Shown one piece after another: positions 16,534 through 25,367 of a stretch of 64,000 bases of DNA. The first letter of the stretch is position 1, and each line of letters begins with the position of its first letter. Below the pieces are notes generated by a model that saw only the letters and a list, made by a program, of their open reading frames with translations, had not been told where the DNA came from and did not search any database. The DNA is from Psychrobacter glacincola. Its GTDB lineage: Bacteria; Pseudomonadota; Gammaproteobacteria; Pseudomonadales; Moraxellaceae. The position numbers were made by a program, and so were the translations under genes. The stretch spans positions 242,359-306,358 of the forward strand of contig NZ_CAJGZK010000001.1 of assembly GCF_904846215.1 (NCBI RefSeq). The letters are read 5' to 3'.

Positions 16534-17554
16534 ATTTGGCCATGATTTCGACTTGCTGCCCTTTTTTTACACGTGATAAGGTTTTGTCACTCCGATCCCG
16601 CCACTCAATACCAAAATCCAAATCTGGTAAATAATTATAGACAAGGTTGACGCTTTTTACATTGACAGAAGTATCAGCCGCATCATCTACATTAATCTCA
16701 CCATAACGCATGTTACTAAGAAGTTTTTCTGAAAATTTATGCCTATATCCTACCGTAAAGCCCGTTTGCGACACAAGTTCGCCGTTTTCAGCATCACAAT
16801 CTGCAGCTCCAGTTGCCCCGAGCATTTTTCCGACACATACTGTGGAATAGACGCCCATCCCTTCACCGTTGAATACGCTCGCATGTAATGAATCGTTACC
16901 CAGTTTGAGTTTACCGGCCAAAGAAACGCCGACACCGACATCTGAATCATCTCCATTTTTAGCCTCACGCGCAGTGACTGCTAAGTTATAGCTAAGATCG
17001 GATATGTTATTTTTATAGCTCACCACCATATCAGGCAGGTTAGCTTCCTCATAAACAGGTTGTTGAGCCGTCAAACGAAGCCCTTTATGGGTATAATGAA
17101 CGGTCAAATCTGGACGAATATCAGCGCCACCACCAGAGATGGTTCCCAAACCCGTACCTCGAAAGTCGAGCTGTTCAGTTAAAAGTGGGAAGACCGCTAA
17201 AAACTGACCATTCCATGTCTTACCTACGGTCAAATCATCGACCTGAACATAAGCATGACGAAGCCGTAAGTCTGAACCACCATTTGCGGCATTACCATAA
17301 AAATCCCCTTCGATAAAACCTGTTAATTTTTTATCATCTACCTTCTTAGTGGTTTTCAGATTAATCCGAGATTGCCGTGCATTTCCTTTGAACTCAGACT
17401 CGCCTTCATCTGGAGAATAAAATATACCTTCCGCTTTAACATAACCACCGATACTTAAAGTGGTATCTCCATTTGTGACAAGTTCTATGGCCTGTGCCTG
17501 TACACATGCCCCAAGAACCGCCAAACCAAAAGACAACTTTTTGATATAAAGCAT
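16523..17554 (-). CDS. dcaP: DcaP-family outer-membrane porin
   Basis: The 343-residue protein has a signal peptide (LAVLGACVQAQA), then GGYVKAEGIFYSPDEGE, KLTGFIEGDFYG and LRLRHAYVQVDDLTVGKTW. It ends in an aromatic residue (MAKYSF), as beta-barrel proteins do. This is the pattern of DcaP-type trimeric porins, which in Acinetobacter carry dicarboxylic acids and belong to the adipate (dca) cluster. It is the last gene of a minus-strand beta-oxidation run, 116 bp after the thioesterase. Tandem 16-bp repeats follow its stop. The symbol is given by family similarity and context. Confidence 0.75.
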   Translation of the reverse strand: MLYIKKLSFGLAVLGACVQAQAIELVTNGDTTLSIGGYVKAEGIFYSPDEGESEFKGNARQSRINLKTTKKVDDKKLTGFIEGDFYGNAANGGSDLRLRHAYVQVDDLTVGKTWNGQFLAVFPLLTEQLDFRGTGLGTISGGGADIRPDLTVHYTHKGLRLTAQQPVYEEANLPDMVVSYKNNISDLSYNLAVTAREAKNGDDSDVGVGVSLAGKLKLGNDSLHASVFNGEGMGVYSTVCVGKMLGATGAADCDAENGELVSQTGFTVGYRHKFSEKLLSNMRYGEINVDDAADTSVNVKSVNLVYNYLPDLDFGIEWRDRSDKTLSRVKKGQQVEIMAKYSF

Positions 17555-17670
17555 GATTTATACATTCCTTGTATTGTTTGAAAATCCCTTTAAATTGCTA
17601 TCGCTACTGTATTTTTTCACTTCATAAATACCAGCACTATCTCCCTGTATTAAAAAACTTGCCTCATACT

Positions 17671-18141
17671 TTATTTAACCCTTTCAAAAGCGGTAATCGC
17701 GGCTTTTTTTGTGTCATCAATATTTTTCTTTTGTCCGCTAGCTTTATCAAGATATACCAACACTGATTCACCGCTAGCGACAATAGTTTTCATAGCGGTA
17801 CTATAATAGGTATATTCATGAATCAAGCTGGCATTACCAATTTTCTTGACTCGAACCCCAATCCATAAGGTGTCAGGATAGATTACTGGTTTGAAATATT
17901 GACAGGATGATGCTGCCATGACTGAAAAAGTATTTTCATTAAATAGATTTAATTGACTGTTATAGTGAATACGAGCGTTTTGGGCATAAGTGTAATAGAC
18001 CACATTATTGACATGCCCAAAAGAATCCATATCGCCCCACTCTACTTGTTGAGAGTAAATAACCGCAAAACCATGCATAGGATGGTTATTGTCTCTGTTG
18101 AGCGTCTCTTCTACTTCCGGTAATACAGCTAAAGCTTTCAT
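17671..18141 (-). CDS. Acyl-CoA thioesterase (4HBT hotdog fold)
   Basis: From the ATG at 18139-18141 the product is 156 residues. VEWGDMDSFGHVNNVVYYTY carries the catalytic Asp and the conserved H-V-N of 4-hydroxybenzoyl-CoA thioesterase-like enzymes. The open frame extends to a TTG at 18165, but the ATG start is more normal. It would release free acid from a CoA thioester, acting in the cytoplasm. It lies 96 bp downstream of the acyl-CoA ligase on the same strand and may prevent CoA being trapped during catabolism of the imported acid. Confidence 0.8.
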   Translation of the reverse strand: MKALAVLPEVEETLNRDNNHPMHGFAVIYSQQVEWGDMDSFGHVNNVVYYTYAQNARIHYNSQLNLFNENTFSVMAASSCQYFKPVIYPDTLWIGVRVKKIGNASLIHEYTYYSTAMKTIVASGESVLVYLDKASGQKKNIDDTKKAAITAFERVK

Positions 18142-18237
18142 AGTTGTCTCGTCTAGGCACGCCAATGAACATACCTGTTCAAATTATCAGTAAGCTCAAG
18201 TGGCTATTTTTTGCAGTTACCAATAGGATTTTTTGGA

Positions 18238-19950
18238 TTAAATCAATTTTTCTTCGTACATAATGCGCATTTTTTTCTTATCAAGCTTACCCACACTGGT
18301 TTTCGGCATTTCTACTAAAAACCTTATTTCACTGGGGACGCCATACTTTGGTAAGTAGCCTTTTTCAACCGCTTGATGACCCAACGCTAAAATATCCTCC
18401 GCTTTTATATCGACATACTCAGGTTTCAGGACTACTAACGCTAGAGGACGTTCGCCCCATTTTTCATCCGCTACGCCAATGACCGCCACTTCAGCGACGC
18501 AAGGGTGAAACGATAAAATATTCTCGACTTCAAGCGAGGATACCCATTCGCCACCTGACTTGATGACGTCTTTGAGCCTATCCGTAATTTTTAGAGTACC
18601 ATCAGCGGTAATACAGGCAATATCCTGGGTATGCATCCAGCCACCGCGCCACAACTCATCGCCTGCATCTGGATTCTTAAAATAACTTTGGGTCAGCCAA
18701 GGCGCTCGAACAACGAGTTCGCCGGTCGACTCACCATCCATTGGTAAGGCTTTGCCATTCTCATCCCAAATCTCCATCGATACCAGCATAATGGGTGAGC
18801 CAGAAAGACAACGATAATTGATCTGCTCGGTCGTTGTCATAGTACTTGTCTGATCACCAAATGCCACTCTGGCAAGGACAGGACAGGACTCTGACATCCC
18901 AAAACCCGAGATAAACTCTATGCCACTTTCAAGGGCGGCTTCAGCTAGAGCTTCGTTTAATTTGGAGCCACCTACTGACAACTTAAGACCATTAAACTTG
19001 CGTCCTCGGGTGGCCATTTCTTTAATTAACATCTGTAAAATGGTTGGGACACCATGCGAGAGGGTCACCTTGTGCTGTTCAATCAAGTCAACCAATACTT
19101 CGGATACATAGCGCCCTGGATACACTTGTTTGAGCCCGATCATGGTTGCCCCATACGGCCAGCACCATGCATGTACATGGAATAATGGTGTCATCGGCAT
19201 ATAGACATCATTGTAGCGAGCACCTTGACCTTCGGCACTGAGTGCAGAGGCCAGCGTACTCGATAGCGTCTGTAATACAATTTGCCTGTGGGTAAAGAAC
19301 ACCCCTTTTGGGTCTCCCGTTGTACCACTGGTATAAAATGTGGTGGCGATGGTGTTTTCATCAAAATCGGGAAAATCAAACTCATCACTGACCGTGTCTA
19401 GCATTGCCTCATACTCACCTTCGGCGTAATCTGGCATGCTAGCTTGCTGAGTTTTTATAGTGTCTTCACCATACTCAGTGTCTTCATCATACTGAGTGTC
19501 ATCTAGCCAAATAATTTTCTCAATAGAAGGGGCTTCGTGACGGTAGTTTTTAGCCATTGGCTCAAATTCAGCATTTAATAACAAAGCTTTTGGCTTGGAA
19601 TGGTTGATGGTATACAGCACTTTATCTTCAGCCAAGCGTACATTGACCGTTTGCAAAATCATGCCAGACATCGGCACGGCAAAGTACGCTTCAAGGTAAC
19701 GATGACTGTCCCAATCCATAACAGCAACCACATCACCTGCTTGCAAACCCATATTTTTAAGCACGTTTGCCAAGCGATTCACGCGCTTGAAAAATTCAGC
19801 ATACGTATAAGTAACTTTGTCTGCATAACTAATGGTTTGATCTTTAGAGGCGATTTTTGCACGGTTTAGTAACTGTTTGATAATCAAAGGAAAACCATAG
19901 GCTTCTTCAGCTTGCTGGTAGTCCTGATGTTGATTAAGTATCGTCGTCAT
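18238..19950 (-). CDS. Acyl-CoA ligase (AMP-binding, long/medium-chain type)
   Basis: The adenylate-forming ligase has the P-loop TTFYTSGTTGDPKGVFF, GFGMSESCPV, GELVVRAPW and the C-terminal hinge ITDRLKDVIKSGGEWVSS with catalytic Lys in SVGKLDKKK. It activates a carboxylic acid to acyl-CoA with ATP. I chose the ATG at 19948-19950 because AAGGA lies about 8 bases upstream; the frame stays open to 19998. The 570-residue length suits the fatty-acid ligase group. It sits between thioesterase and thiolase. In the Acinetobacter dca cluster a CoA-transferase pair does this step, so the ligase could replace it. Residues about 150-165 (DTQYDEDTEYGEDT) are an acidic, repeat-rich insertion. Confidence 0.85.
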   Translation of the reverse strand: MTTILNQHQDYQQAEEAYGFPLIIKQLLNRAKIASKDQTISYADKVTYTYAEFFKRVNRLANVLKNMGLQAGDVVAVMDWDSHRYLEAYFAVPMSGMILQTVNVRLAEDKVLYTINHSKPKALLLNAEFEPMAKNYRHEAPSIEKIIWLDDTQYDEDTEYGEDTIKTQQASMPDYAEGEYEAMLDTVSDEFDFPDFDENTIATTFYTSGTTGDPKGVFFTHRQIVLQTLSSTLASALSAEGQGARYNDVYMPMTPLFHVHAWCWPYGATMIGLKQVYPGRYVSEVLVDLIEQHKVTLSHGVPTILQMLIKEMATRGRKFNGLKLSVGGSKLNEALAEAALESGIEFISGFGMSESCPVLARVAFGDQTSTMTTTEQINYRCLSGSPIMLVSMEIWDENGKALPMDGESTGELVVRAPWLTQSYFKNPDAGDELWRGGWMHTQDIACITADGTLKITDRLKDVIKSGGEWVSSLEVENILSFHPCVAEVAVIGVADEKWGERPLALVVLKPEYVDIKAEDILALGHQAVEKGYLPKYGVPSEIRFLVEMPKTSVGKLDKKKMRIMYEEKLI

Positions 19951-19989
19951 TATTGTCATCCTTGATATTAAAAAAATATGGCGAGGGTA

Positions 19990-20050
19990 TATAGTCAATT
20001 CAATTCAAAATAGGCTAACGTTGTCACTCTTTTATACTGAATTGACTATA
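19990..20050. repeat. Short inverted-repeat element with TATAGTC ends (copy J)
   Basis: TATAGTCAATTCA (19990-20002) and TGAATTGACTATA (20038-20050) are perfect 13-bp inverted repeats around 35 bp without the usual core. It lies between the thiolase stop and the ligase start, inside an otherwise continuous operon, and may be a minimal or deleted member of the intergenic repeat family. Confidence 0.8.
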
Positions 20051-20057
20051 AAAAGGG

Positions 20058-21260
20058 CTAGACTCGTTCAATCACCATGGCAAGCCCTTGCCCAATGCCA
20101 ATGCATAAACTGACCACTGCATATTTTTCGCCCGTACGCTGCAGTTCTCGAGCGGTACTTAAAGCCAGTCTAGCGCCTGATGCGCCAAGTGGATGTCCAA
20201 CGGCAATAGCACCGCCATTAGGGTTGACGCGTTTGTCATCGAAATCAATATCCAAACCTTTTAGACAGCCAAGTACTTGCGAGGCAAACGCTTCATTAAT
20301 CTCAATGATGGACATATCATCAAGGGTAAGATCAGCACGTTTCAAGGCCAGTTTAATAGCCTCAACAGGTCCTACGCCCATAATACTCGGCTCAACACCC
20401 ATAGCACCAGATGACAGAATCTTAGCAATAGGCTTAAAGCCTAGCTTTTCCTCTGCTCGCTTTGACCCAATAATTAAAGCAGCTGCGCCATCATTGATAC
20501 CTGACGCATTGCCTGCTGTGACGACACCGTCATTATTTAAAGGTTTAAGCTTTTGTAGCGCTTCGACCGTGGAGCTGGCGCGAGGATGCTCATCATCCGA
20601 TATCGCTTTTTCTGGTAGTTTTTTACCTTGCGATACCATAATTGGTGTTATTTCATCGTCAAAGAACCCAGCTTGTTTTGCCGCTTGGTATTTAGCTTGC
20701 GAGGCCGCTGCGAATTTATCCGCCTCTTCACGAGTAATGCCGTATTTGCGAGCGACATTATCGCCCGTTTGTGGCATGGTATCGCTGCCAAACTGTTTTT
20801 CGATGATAGGATTGGGGAAGCGACTGCCAATGGTTGTATCGAACACTTTAAATTCACGACTAAAAGGCTGCTCGGTTTTAGCAAATACGAAAGGCGCGCG
20901 GGTCATTGACTCGACGCCACCTGCTAAAATTACGTCACCCTCATTACAAGTAATGCTGTGAGCAGCATCGATGATGGTCGATAACCCTGAGGCGCATAGA
21001 CGATTGACGGTTTGACCGGGTGTTTTGACATCTAACCCTGCTAGCAACGCAGCATTACGGGCGATATTGCGAGAGTCTTCACCAGCTTGATTGGTATTAC
21101 CGATCAGCACTTCATCAAAAATATCGTTCGGTAATTGGTGTTTTTCGACCAGAGTCTTCATCACCGTGGCGATTAAGTCATCAGGGCGTACAGTAGCTAA
21201 TGCGCCGCCATGGCGACCAAAAGGGCTTCTTAATCCGTCATAAATATAAGCATCTAACAT
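20058..21260 (-). CDS. Thiolase, 3-oxoadipyl-CoA/acetyl-CoA acyltransferase type
   Basis: The 400-residue thiolase has the nucleophile NRLCASGLS (Cys89), GGVESMTRAPFV, GGAIAVGHPLGASGAR and VVSLCIGIGQGLA (second Cys). Length and the start LDAYIYDGLRSPFGRHGGAL fit the PcaF/PaaJ/DcaF group, which cleaves 3-oxoadipyl-CoA to succinyl-CoA and acetyl-CoA. AAGGA precedes the ATG. It is in a minus-strand run with 3-hydroxyacyl-CoA dehydrogenase and enoyl-CoA hydratase, so it performs the last step of the pathway. DcaF is the best guess from context, but PcaF/PaaJ cannot be excluded. Confidence 0.88.
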   Translation of the reverse strand: MLDAYIYDGLRSPFGRHGGALATVRPDDLIATVMKTLVEKHQLPNDIFDEVLIGNTNQAGEDSRNIARNAALLAGLDVKTPGQTVNRLCASGLSTIIDAAHSITCNEGDVILAGGVESMTRAPFVFAKTEQPFSREFKVFDTTIGSRFPNPIIEKQFGSDTMPQTGDNVARKYGITREEADKFAAASQAKYQAAKQAGFFDDEITPIMVSQGKKLPEKAISDDEHPRASSTVEALQKLKPLNNDGVVTAGNASGINDGAAALIIGSKRAEEKLGFKPIAKILSSGAMGVEPSIMGVGPVEAIKLALKRADLTLDDMSIIEINEAFASQVLGCLKGLDIDFDDKRVNPNGGAIAVGHPLGASGARLALSTARELQRTGEKYAVVSLCIGIGQGLAMVIERV

Positions 21261-21344
21261 AACTTTTCCTTGTTGTGTTTTGAGAGTTTGTCTTATTAAA
21301 ATATAGGGTTTAGCAAAATTGCTAGGTTGTTGGTATTATTGGTA

Positions 21345-22931
21345 TTAATATTTATTTGGCTGAGTAAATAGTGAAATACCTAGCGTGGCGCGGCGTTGCA
21401 ACCACGGGCTTGGGCGATAACGTTGATCACCTGTTAACCCATAAATACGCTCTAAGATAAGTAAGATTCTCTGAGCCCCAAGCTTATCTCCCCATGAGAT
21501 AGGACCATACGGATAACCAAGTCCAAGCTTGACGGCATTATCGATATCTTCAGGAGAGGCAATACCTTGCATCGCAATATCACAGCCTAGATTAATGACC
21601 ATCGCCATGACACGCTGCGCCACAAAGCCAGTGCTTTCAGTAATCAGTGTGGCATCGACAGCAGCATTTGAGCCTTCATCCGAGCTTTTACCGAACTTAT
21701 TATTTTTACCAAATAACGCATAAGCTTGCGCCACAAAGTTATCTTGAGTGACAATACTTGGCATCAAAGTTCGATGCTTAGATAAGTCAGTCAGCATATC
21801 AATGGCGACTGCTTGGTTAGGATTGACTTGATAACGAATAGCAGCATTGGTGGTATCCTCGCCATAGATTGCCAGCAATATCAAACTATCAGGGTTTGGC
21901 TTATCGTTATCGTCGATAGTGATGTCGCCTGCATTTAGATAGTCAACCAGCTGTTGCTTATCTTCTGCTAGATCTGCACCAATCCAAACTGAGATGTTCG
22001 AGGTATCGAAATCTGTCTTATAAGGTGGTTGTTGATTGGTATTTGATGTCTCTTTTTGACCGTTTTGTTTTTTATTATCTGTGTATTGATAAAAACCTTC
22101 ACCAACTTTACGACCGAGCTTTTTTCCCATTAACATCTGACGCGTTAACGGATGGGGACGATAGCGAGGCTCAAAGTAATATTGATTATAGATTGACTCC
22201 ATAACGGGATGCGACACATCGATACCCGTGAGATCAAGCAGCTCAAACGGTCCCATGCGAAAGCCTGCGCCGTCACGTAAAATACGATCGATGTCCTCGA
22301 AACTAGCAACCCCTTCGCCTAATATTTTTAGAGCCTCTGTGCCATAAGCTCTGCCACCATGATTGACAATAAAACCTGGAGTATCTTTTGCTACCACCCC
22401 CAAATGCCCCATGCGTTTGGCTAACTCTTTAAGCGTCTCTACCACTGAAGCTTTGGTAGAGAGACCAGGGATAACTTCAACGATTTTCATTAGCGGCACT
22501 GGATTGAAAAAGTGAAATCCCGCCACGCGCTCTGGATGTGCGCAATTAGAGGCGATCGCCGTCACCGCTAGCGATGAGGTATTGGTTGCCAAAATCGTCT
22601 CGGCAGAGACAATACTTTCTAACTGTTTAAACAGCTGCTGTTTTATATCCAAGTTTTCTATAATGGCTTCGATGACTATCTCAGCTTCTACAATTTTGCT
22701 TAAATCTTCAATCACTATCAGATTGGTCAAAGTTGACTGTAGCTGCTCATCGGTAAATTTGCCTTTGGCGGTGAGTTTTTCGAGCATGACTTGCAGGGAT
22801 TGGCGTCCTTGCTCAGCGGCACCTACTTTCGCATCAAATAACAGTACTTTAATCCCAGCTTGAGCTGCGATTTGGGCGATACCCATTCCCATAATACCGG
22901 TGCCAATAATGGCCAATGTGTTCACGGTCAT
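21345..22931 (-). CDS. 3-hydroxyacyl-CoA dehydrogenase (PaaH/DcaH type)
   Basis: The 528-residue enzyme starts with a Rossmann NAD site (LAIIGTGIMGMGIAQIAA), then FHFFNPVPLMKIVEVI and FIVNHGGRAYGTEAL of the first catalytic unit. A second C-terminal HCDH-type domain contains AQRVMAMVINLGCDIAMQG and YPYGPISWGD. The two-domain layout is that of PaaH/DcaH rather than FadB. It oxidises the 3-hydroxyacyl-CoA to 3-oxoacyl-CoA. AAAGGA is upstream. It lies between the enoyl-CoA hydratase (66-bp gap) and thiolase (84 bp). A Gln/Asn-rich linker near residues 280-310 separates the domains. Confidence 0.88.
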   Translation of the reverse strand: MTVNTLAIIGTGIMGMGIAQIAAQAGIKVLLFDAKVGAAEQGRQSLQVMLEKLTAKGKFTDEQLQSTLTNLIVIEDLSKIVEAEIVIEAIIENLDIKQQLFKQLESIVSAETILATNTSSLAVTAIASNCAHPERVAGFHFFNPVPLMKIVEVIPGLSTKASVVETLKELAKRMGHLGVVAKDTPGFIVNHGGRAYGTEALKILGEGVASFEDIDRILRDGAGFRMGPFELLDLTGIDVSHPVMESIYNQYYFEPRYRPHPLTRQMLMGKKLGRKVGEGFYQYTDNKKQNGQKETSNTNQQPPYKTDFDTSNISVWIGADLAEDKQQLVDYLNAGDITIDDNDKPNPDSLILLAIYGEDTTNAAIRYQVNPNQAVAIDMLTDLSKHRTLMPSIVTQDNFVAQAYALFGKNNKFGKSSDEGSNAAVDATLITESTGFVAQRVMAMVINLGCDIAMQGIASPEDIDNAVKLGLGYPYGPISWGDKLGAQRILLILERIYGLTGDQRYRPSPWLQRRATLGISLFTQPNKY

Positions 22932-22956
22932 AATAATCCTTTATATGCTCTTGTTA

Positions 22957-23003
22957 TATTCAGTTCAAAATAAAAGTGATACGATTGTAATAACGTGCTA
23001 TTG
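22957..23003. repeat. Fragment of TATAGTC repeat (copy K) overlapping the hydratase stop
   Basis: ATTCAGTTCAAAATAAAAGT followed by GATACGATTGTAATAACGTGCTATTG matches the left ends of copies F and H. Here it stops at the inner arm and joins directly to the 3' end of the enoyl-CoA hydratase gene, whose stop codon (22998-23000) lies inside the repeat-derived bases. Confidence 0.8.
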
Positions 23004-23774
23004 CCCTTTGTATTCAGCAGTGCGTTTTTCCAAAAAGGCTTTTGCGCCTTCTTTTTGATCTTCAGTATCAAACAAGATCTGAAAGGCTTTACGCTCTAAA
23101 GCCAAGGCGGCTTGTAGTGGCATATCTACCCCAAGATTGGCGACCTCTTTAATTTGGGTCAAAGCAATAGGCGAGTAACCGGCTAGTTGCTCAGCAATCT
23201 CGATGGCGCGTTTGATAGTTACTTCATCTTCAACGACTTCAGAGACCAGCCCCATTTGATCGGCTTCATCAGCGCTGATCATATCGCCGGTTAATATCAG
23301 CTTCATGGCTTTATGTTTGCCAATCACACGAAATAGGCGCTGCGTACCCCCTGCTCCTGGCATCAATCCTATCTTGATCTCTGGTTGTCCAAACTTGGCA
23401 GACTTGCCAGCGACAATGATATCGGCGTGCATCGCAAGCTCACAGCCGCCGCCAAGCGCATAACCATTTACTGCTGCGATAATCGGCTTACGACAATTGG
23501 TGATGGCATCCCAATAGCGTTCGCTATGACGCAAGTACACATCGACTGTTTTCGCGGTTAAAAAATCATTGATATCAGCACCGGCCGCGAACACCTTATC
23601 ACCACCTGTCAGCACAATAGCCTTGGTGTTCACGTCATCGTTTAATTTGATGAAAATCTCTGCCATTTGTTCGCGTAGTTCAGTATTTAAAGCATTGCGA
23701 ACTTTGGGACGATTGAGTCTTATCACACTAACGCCGTTTTTTTCTTGCTCACAAATAATGATTTGCTCTTCCAT
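22998..23774 (-). CDS. Enoyl-CoA hydratase/isomerase family (DcaE/PaaF type)
   Basis: The 258-residue crotonase-fold protein has AAGADINDFL (oxyanion hole), GYALGGGCELAMHADIIVAG (first catalytic Glu region) and IGLMPGAGGTQRL (second Glu region equivalent). It hydrates a 2-enoyl-CoA to the 3-hydroxyacyl-CoA. GGGA precedes the ATG. It is first in the minus-strand operon and divergent from the acyl-CoA dehydrogenase gene, with two candidate operators between them. Its last codons run into a fragment of the intergenic repeat, so the original C-terminus may have been altered. A 17-bp direct repeat (TCAGTGTCCTTAGGTAA, twice) lies just upstream. Confidence 0.88.
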   Translation of the reverse strand: MEEQIIICEQEKNGVSVIRLNRPKVRNALNTELREQMAEIFIKLNDDVNTKAIVLTGGDKVFAAGADINDFLTAKTVDVYLRHSERYWDAITNCRKPIIAAVNGYALGGGCELAMHADIIVAGKSAKFGQPEIKIGLMPGAGGTQRLFRVIGKHKAMKLILTGDMISADEADQMGLVSEVVEDEVTIKRAIEIAEQLAGYSPIALTQIKEVANLGVDMPLQAALALERKAFQILFDTEDQKEGAKAFLEKRTAEYKGQ

Positions 23775-23865
23775 GATGCTGTCCCTTAATCAGTGTCCTT
23801 AGGTAATCAGTGTCCTTAGGTAAAGTACTGCAACTCCTAAAACACATTAAAATTACGATAATTAA

Positions 23866-23880
23866 TACCGCATAGCGATA
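23866..23880. promoter_or_regulatory. Candidate operator 1, TACCGCATAGCG type
   Basis: TACCGCATAGCGATA lies in the divergent gap between enoyl-CoA hydratase and acyl-CoA dehydrogenase. It shares TACCGCAWNGCG with sites at 23980 and 26648. The IclR-family regulator at the end of the plus operon is the likely binder. Confidence 0.45.
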
Positions 23881-23979
23881 TCTAAGACCAATATATACTG
23901 TTTATTTTCCTTTGTGAAGGGTAAAGCGCAGTTAAATTTAGAAATAAGCAGACTATTTGAACTTTATTTTTTTAAAAAA

Positions 23980-23994
23980 TACCGCATTGCGGTT
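23980..23994. promoter_or_regulatory. Candidate operator 2, palindromic ACCGCATTGCGGT
   Basis: ACCGCA-T-TGCGGT is a perfect 13-bp palindrome about 110 bp before the acyl-CoA dehydrogenase start and 114 bp after operator 1. It is the most symmetric of the three related sites. Confidence 0.5.
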
Positions 23995-24103
23995 ATTTAA
24001 ACCAAAAGTATTGTAATTTCATAAACTATCAATTATGCTGTTTGTTCAAGGCAATCATCAAGCCGCTCTCAATTTGAATATTACTTAAACAAGGAAGAAT
24101 CAC

Positions 24104-25258
24104 ATGATCAGAGATAAGGACGTTCTTAACCAAATCACCGACACTATCCGCCAATTTGTGAATAACCAATTGATACCAATGGAACATTGGGTAGCAGAAA
24201 ACGACCGTCTTCCAGACGATATTATTAGTCAAATGCGCGAGTTGGGGCTGTTTGGACTGACTATTCCCGAAGAGTATGGCGGGCTTGGCGTTACGATGGA
24301 AGAAGAGGTCACACTAGCATTTGAATTAGGGCGCACATCCCCTGCGTTTCGCTCACTAATAGGCACAAACAACGGTATCGGCTCATCTGGTCTAGTCATC
24401 GATGGTACTGAAGCGCAAAAACAGAAATATCTACCAAGACTTGCCAGCGGTGAAATCATCGGCTCATTTTGTTTGACCGAGCCGGATTCTGGCTCAGATG
24501 CTGCTTCATTAAAGACCACTGCCATCAAAGATGGTGATACCTATGTTATTAACGGTACTAAACGCTATATTACCAACGCCCCTGAAGCCGGCGTATTTAC
24601 CGTAATGGCACGTACTGACCCACAAAATAAAAGATCGGGTGGCATTTCAGCCTTTATCGTTGAGAGCGATACCCCTGGTATTACTTTGGGTAAAATTGAC
24701 AAAAAAATGGGCCAAAAAGGCGCTCATACCTGTGATGTTATCTTTGATAACTGTGTCGTGCCTGCTGATGCTTTGATTGGTGGTGTTGAAGGGGTAGGTT
24801 TCAAAACCGCGATGAAAGTCCTTGATAAAGGACGCTTACATATTGCTGCAGCAAGTACCGGAGCCGCTACTCGTATGTTAGATGACGCTCTGCACTACGC
24901 CGTTGAGCGTAAGCAGTTTGGGCAGCCTATTGCCAATTTTCAGCTTATTCAAGCCATGCTTGCTGATTCAAAAGCAGAAATCTATGCGGCCAAATCTATG
25001 GTATTAGACGCCTCACGCCTGCGCGATGAAGGTAAAGATGTCGTCACTGAGTCATCTTGTGCCAAGATGTTTGCCACCGAAATGTGTGGCCGTGTTGCGG
25101 ATAGAGCGGTACAAATTCATGGCGGTGCGGGTTATATTGCGGATTATGGTATTGAGCGTTTTTATCGTGATGTGCGCTTATACCGTTTATATGAAGGCAC
25201 GACCCAGATTCAGCAAATTATTATCGCCCGCAATATGATCAAAGAAGTCAGTGAATAG
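24104..25258 (+). CDS. Acyl-CoA dehydrogenase (DcaA-like)
   Basis: The 384-residue flavoenzyme has the FAD/substrate motifs FCLTEPDSGSDAASLKT and GTKRYITNAPEAGV, and the C-terminal RDVRLYRLYEGTTQIQQ with the catalytic Glu in YEGTT. It introduces the double bond in acyl-CoA, passing electrons to ETF. AAGGA precedes the ATG. It begins the plus-strand arm of the cluster, ahead of the MFS transporter and IclR regulator, as dcaA precedes dcaK in Acinetobacter. Substrate chain length is not readable from sequence. Confidence 0.88.
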   Translation: MIRDKDVLNQITDTIRQFVNNQLIPMEHWVAENDRLPDDIISQMRELGLFGLTIPEEYGGLGVTMEEEVTLAFELGRTSPAFRSLIGTNNGIGSSGLVIDGTEAQKQKYLPRLASGEIIGSFCLTEPDSGSDAASLKTTAIKDGDTYVINGTKRYITNAPEAGVFTVMARTDPQNKRSGGISAFIVESDTPGITLGKIDKKMGQKGAHTCDVIFDNCVVPADALIGGVEGVGFKTAMKVLDKGRLHIAAASTGAATRMLDDALHYAVERKQFGQPIANFQLIQAMLADSKAEIYAAKSMVLDASRLRDEGKDVVTESSCAKMFATEMCGRVADRAVQIHGGAGYIADYGIERFYRDVRLYRLYEGTTQIQQIIIARNMIKEVSE

Positions 25259-25367
25259 TTGTTTGTTTGATGAGCACGGCAATATCGGTATTTGCTAGGA
25301 CGCAAGTACCGTCATAAAGACACTACTAAGACAGTTTTTTATTCTCACAACGATAAGGATATGTATT

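Noticed and set aside
20077..20961. 294-codon plus-strand frame
   Set aside because: It is fully antisense to the thiolase gene, which has complete catalytic motifs.
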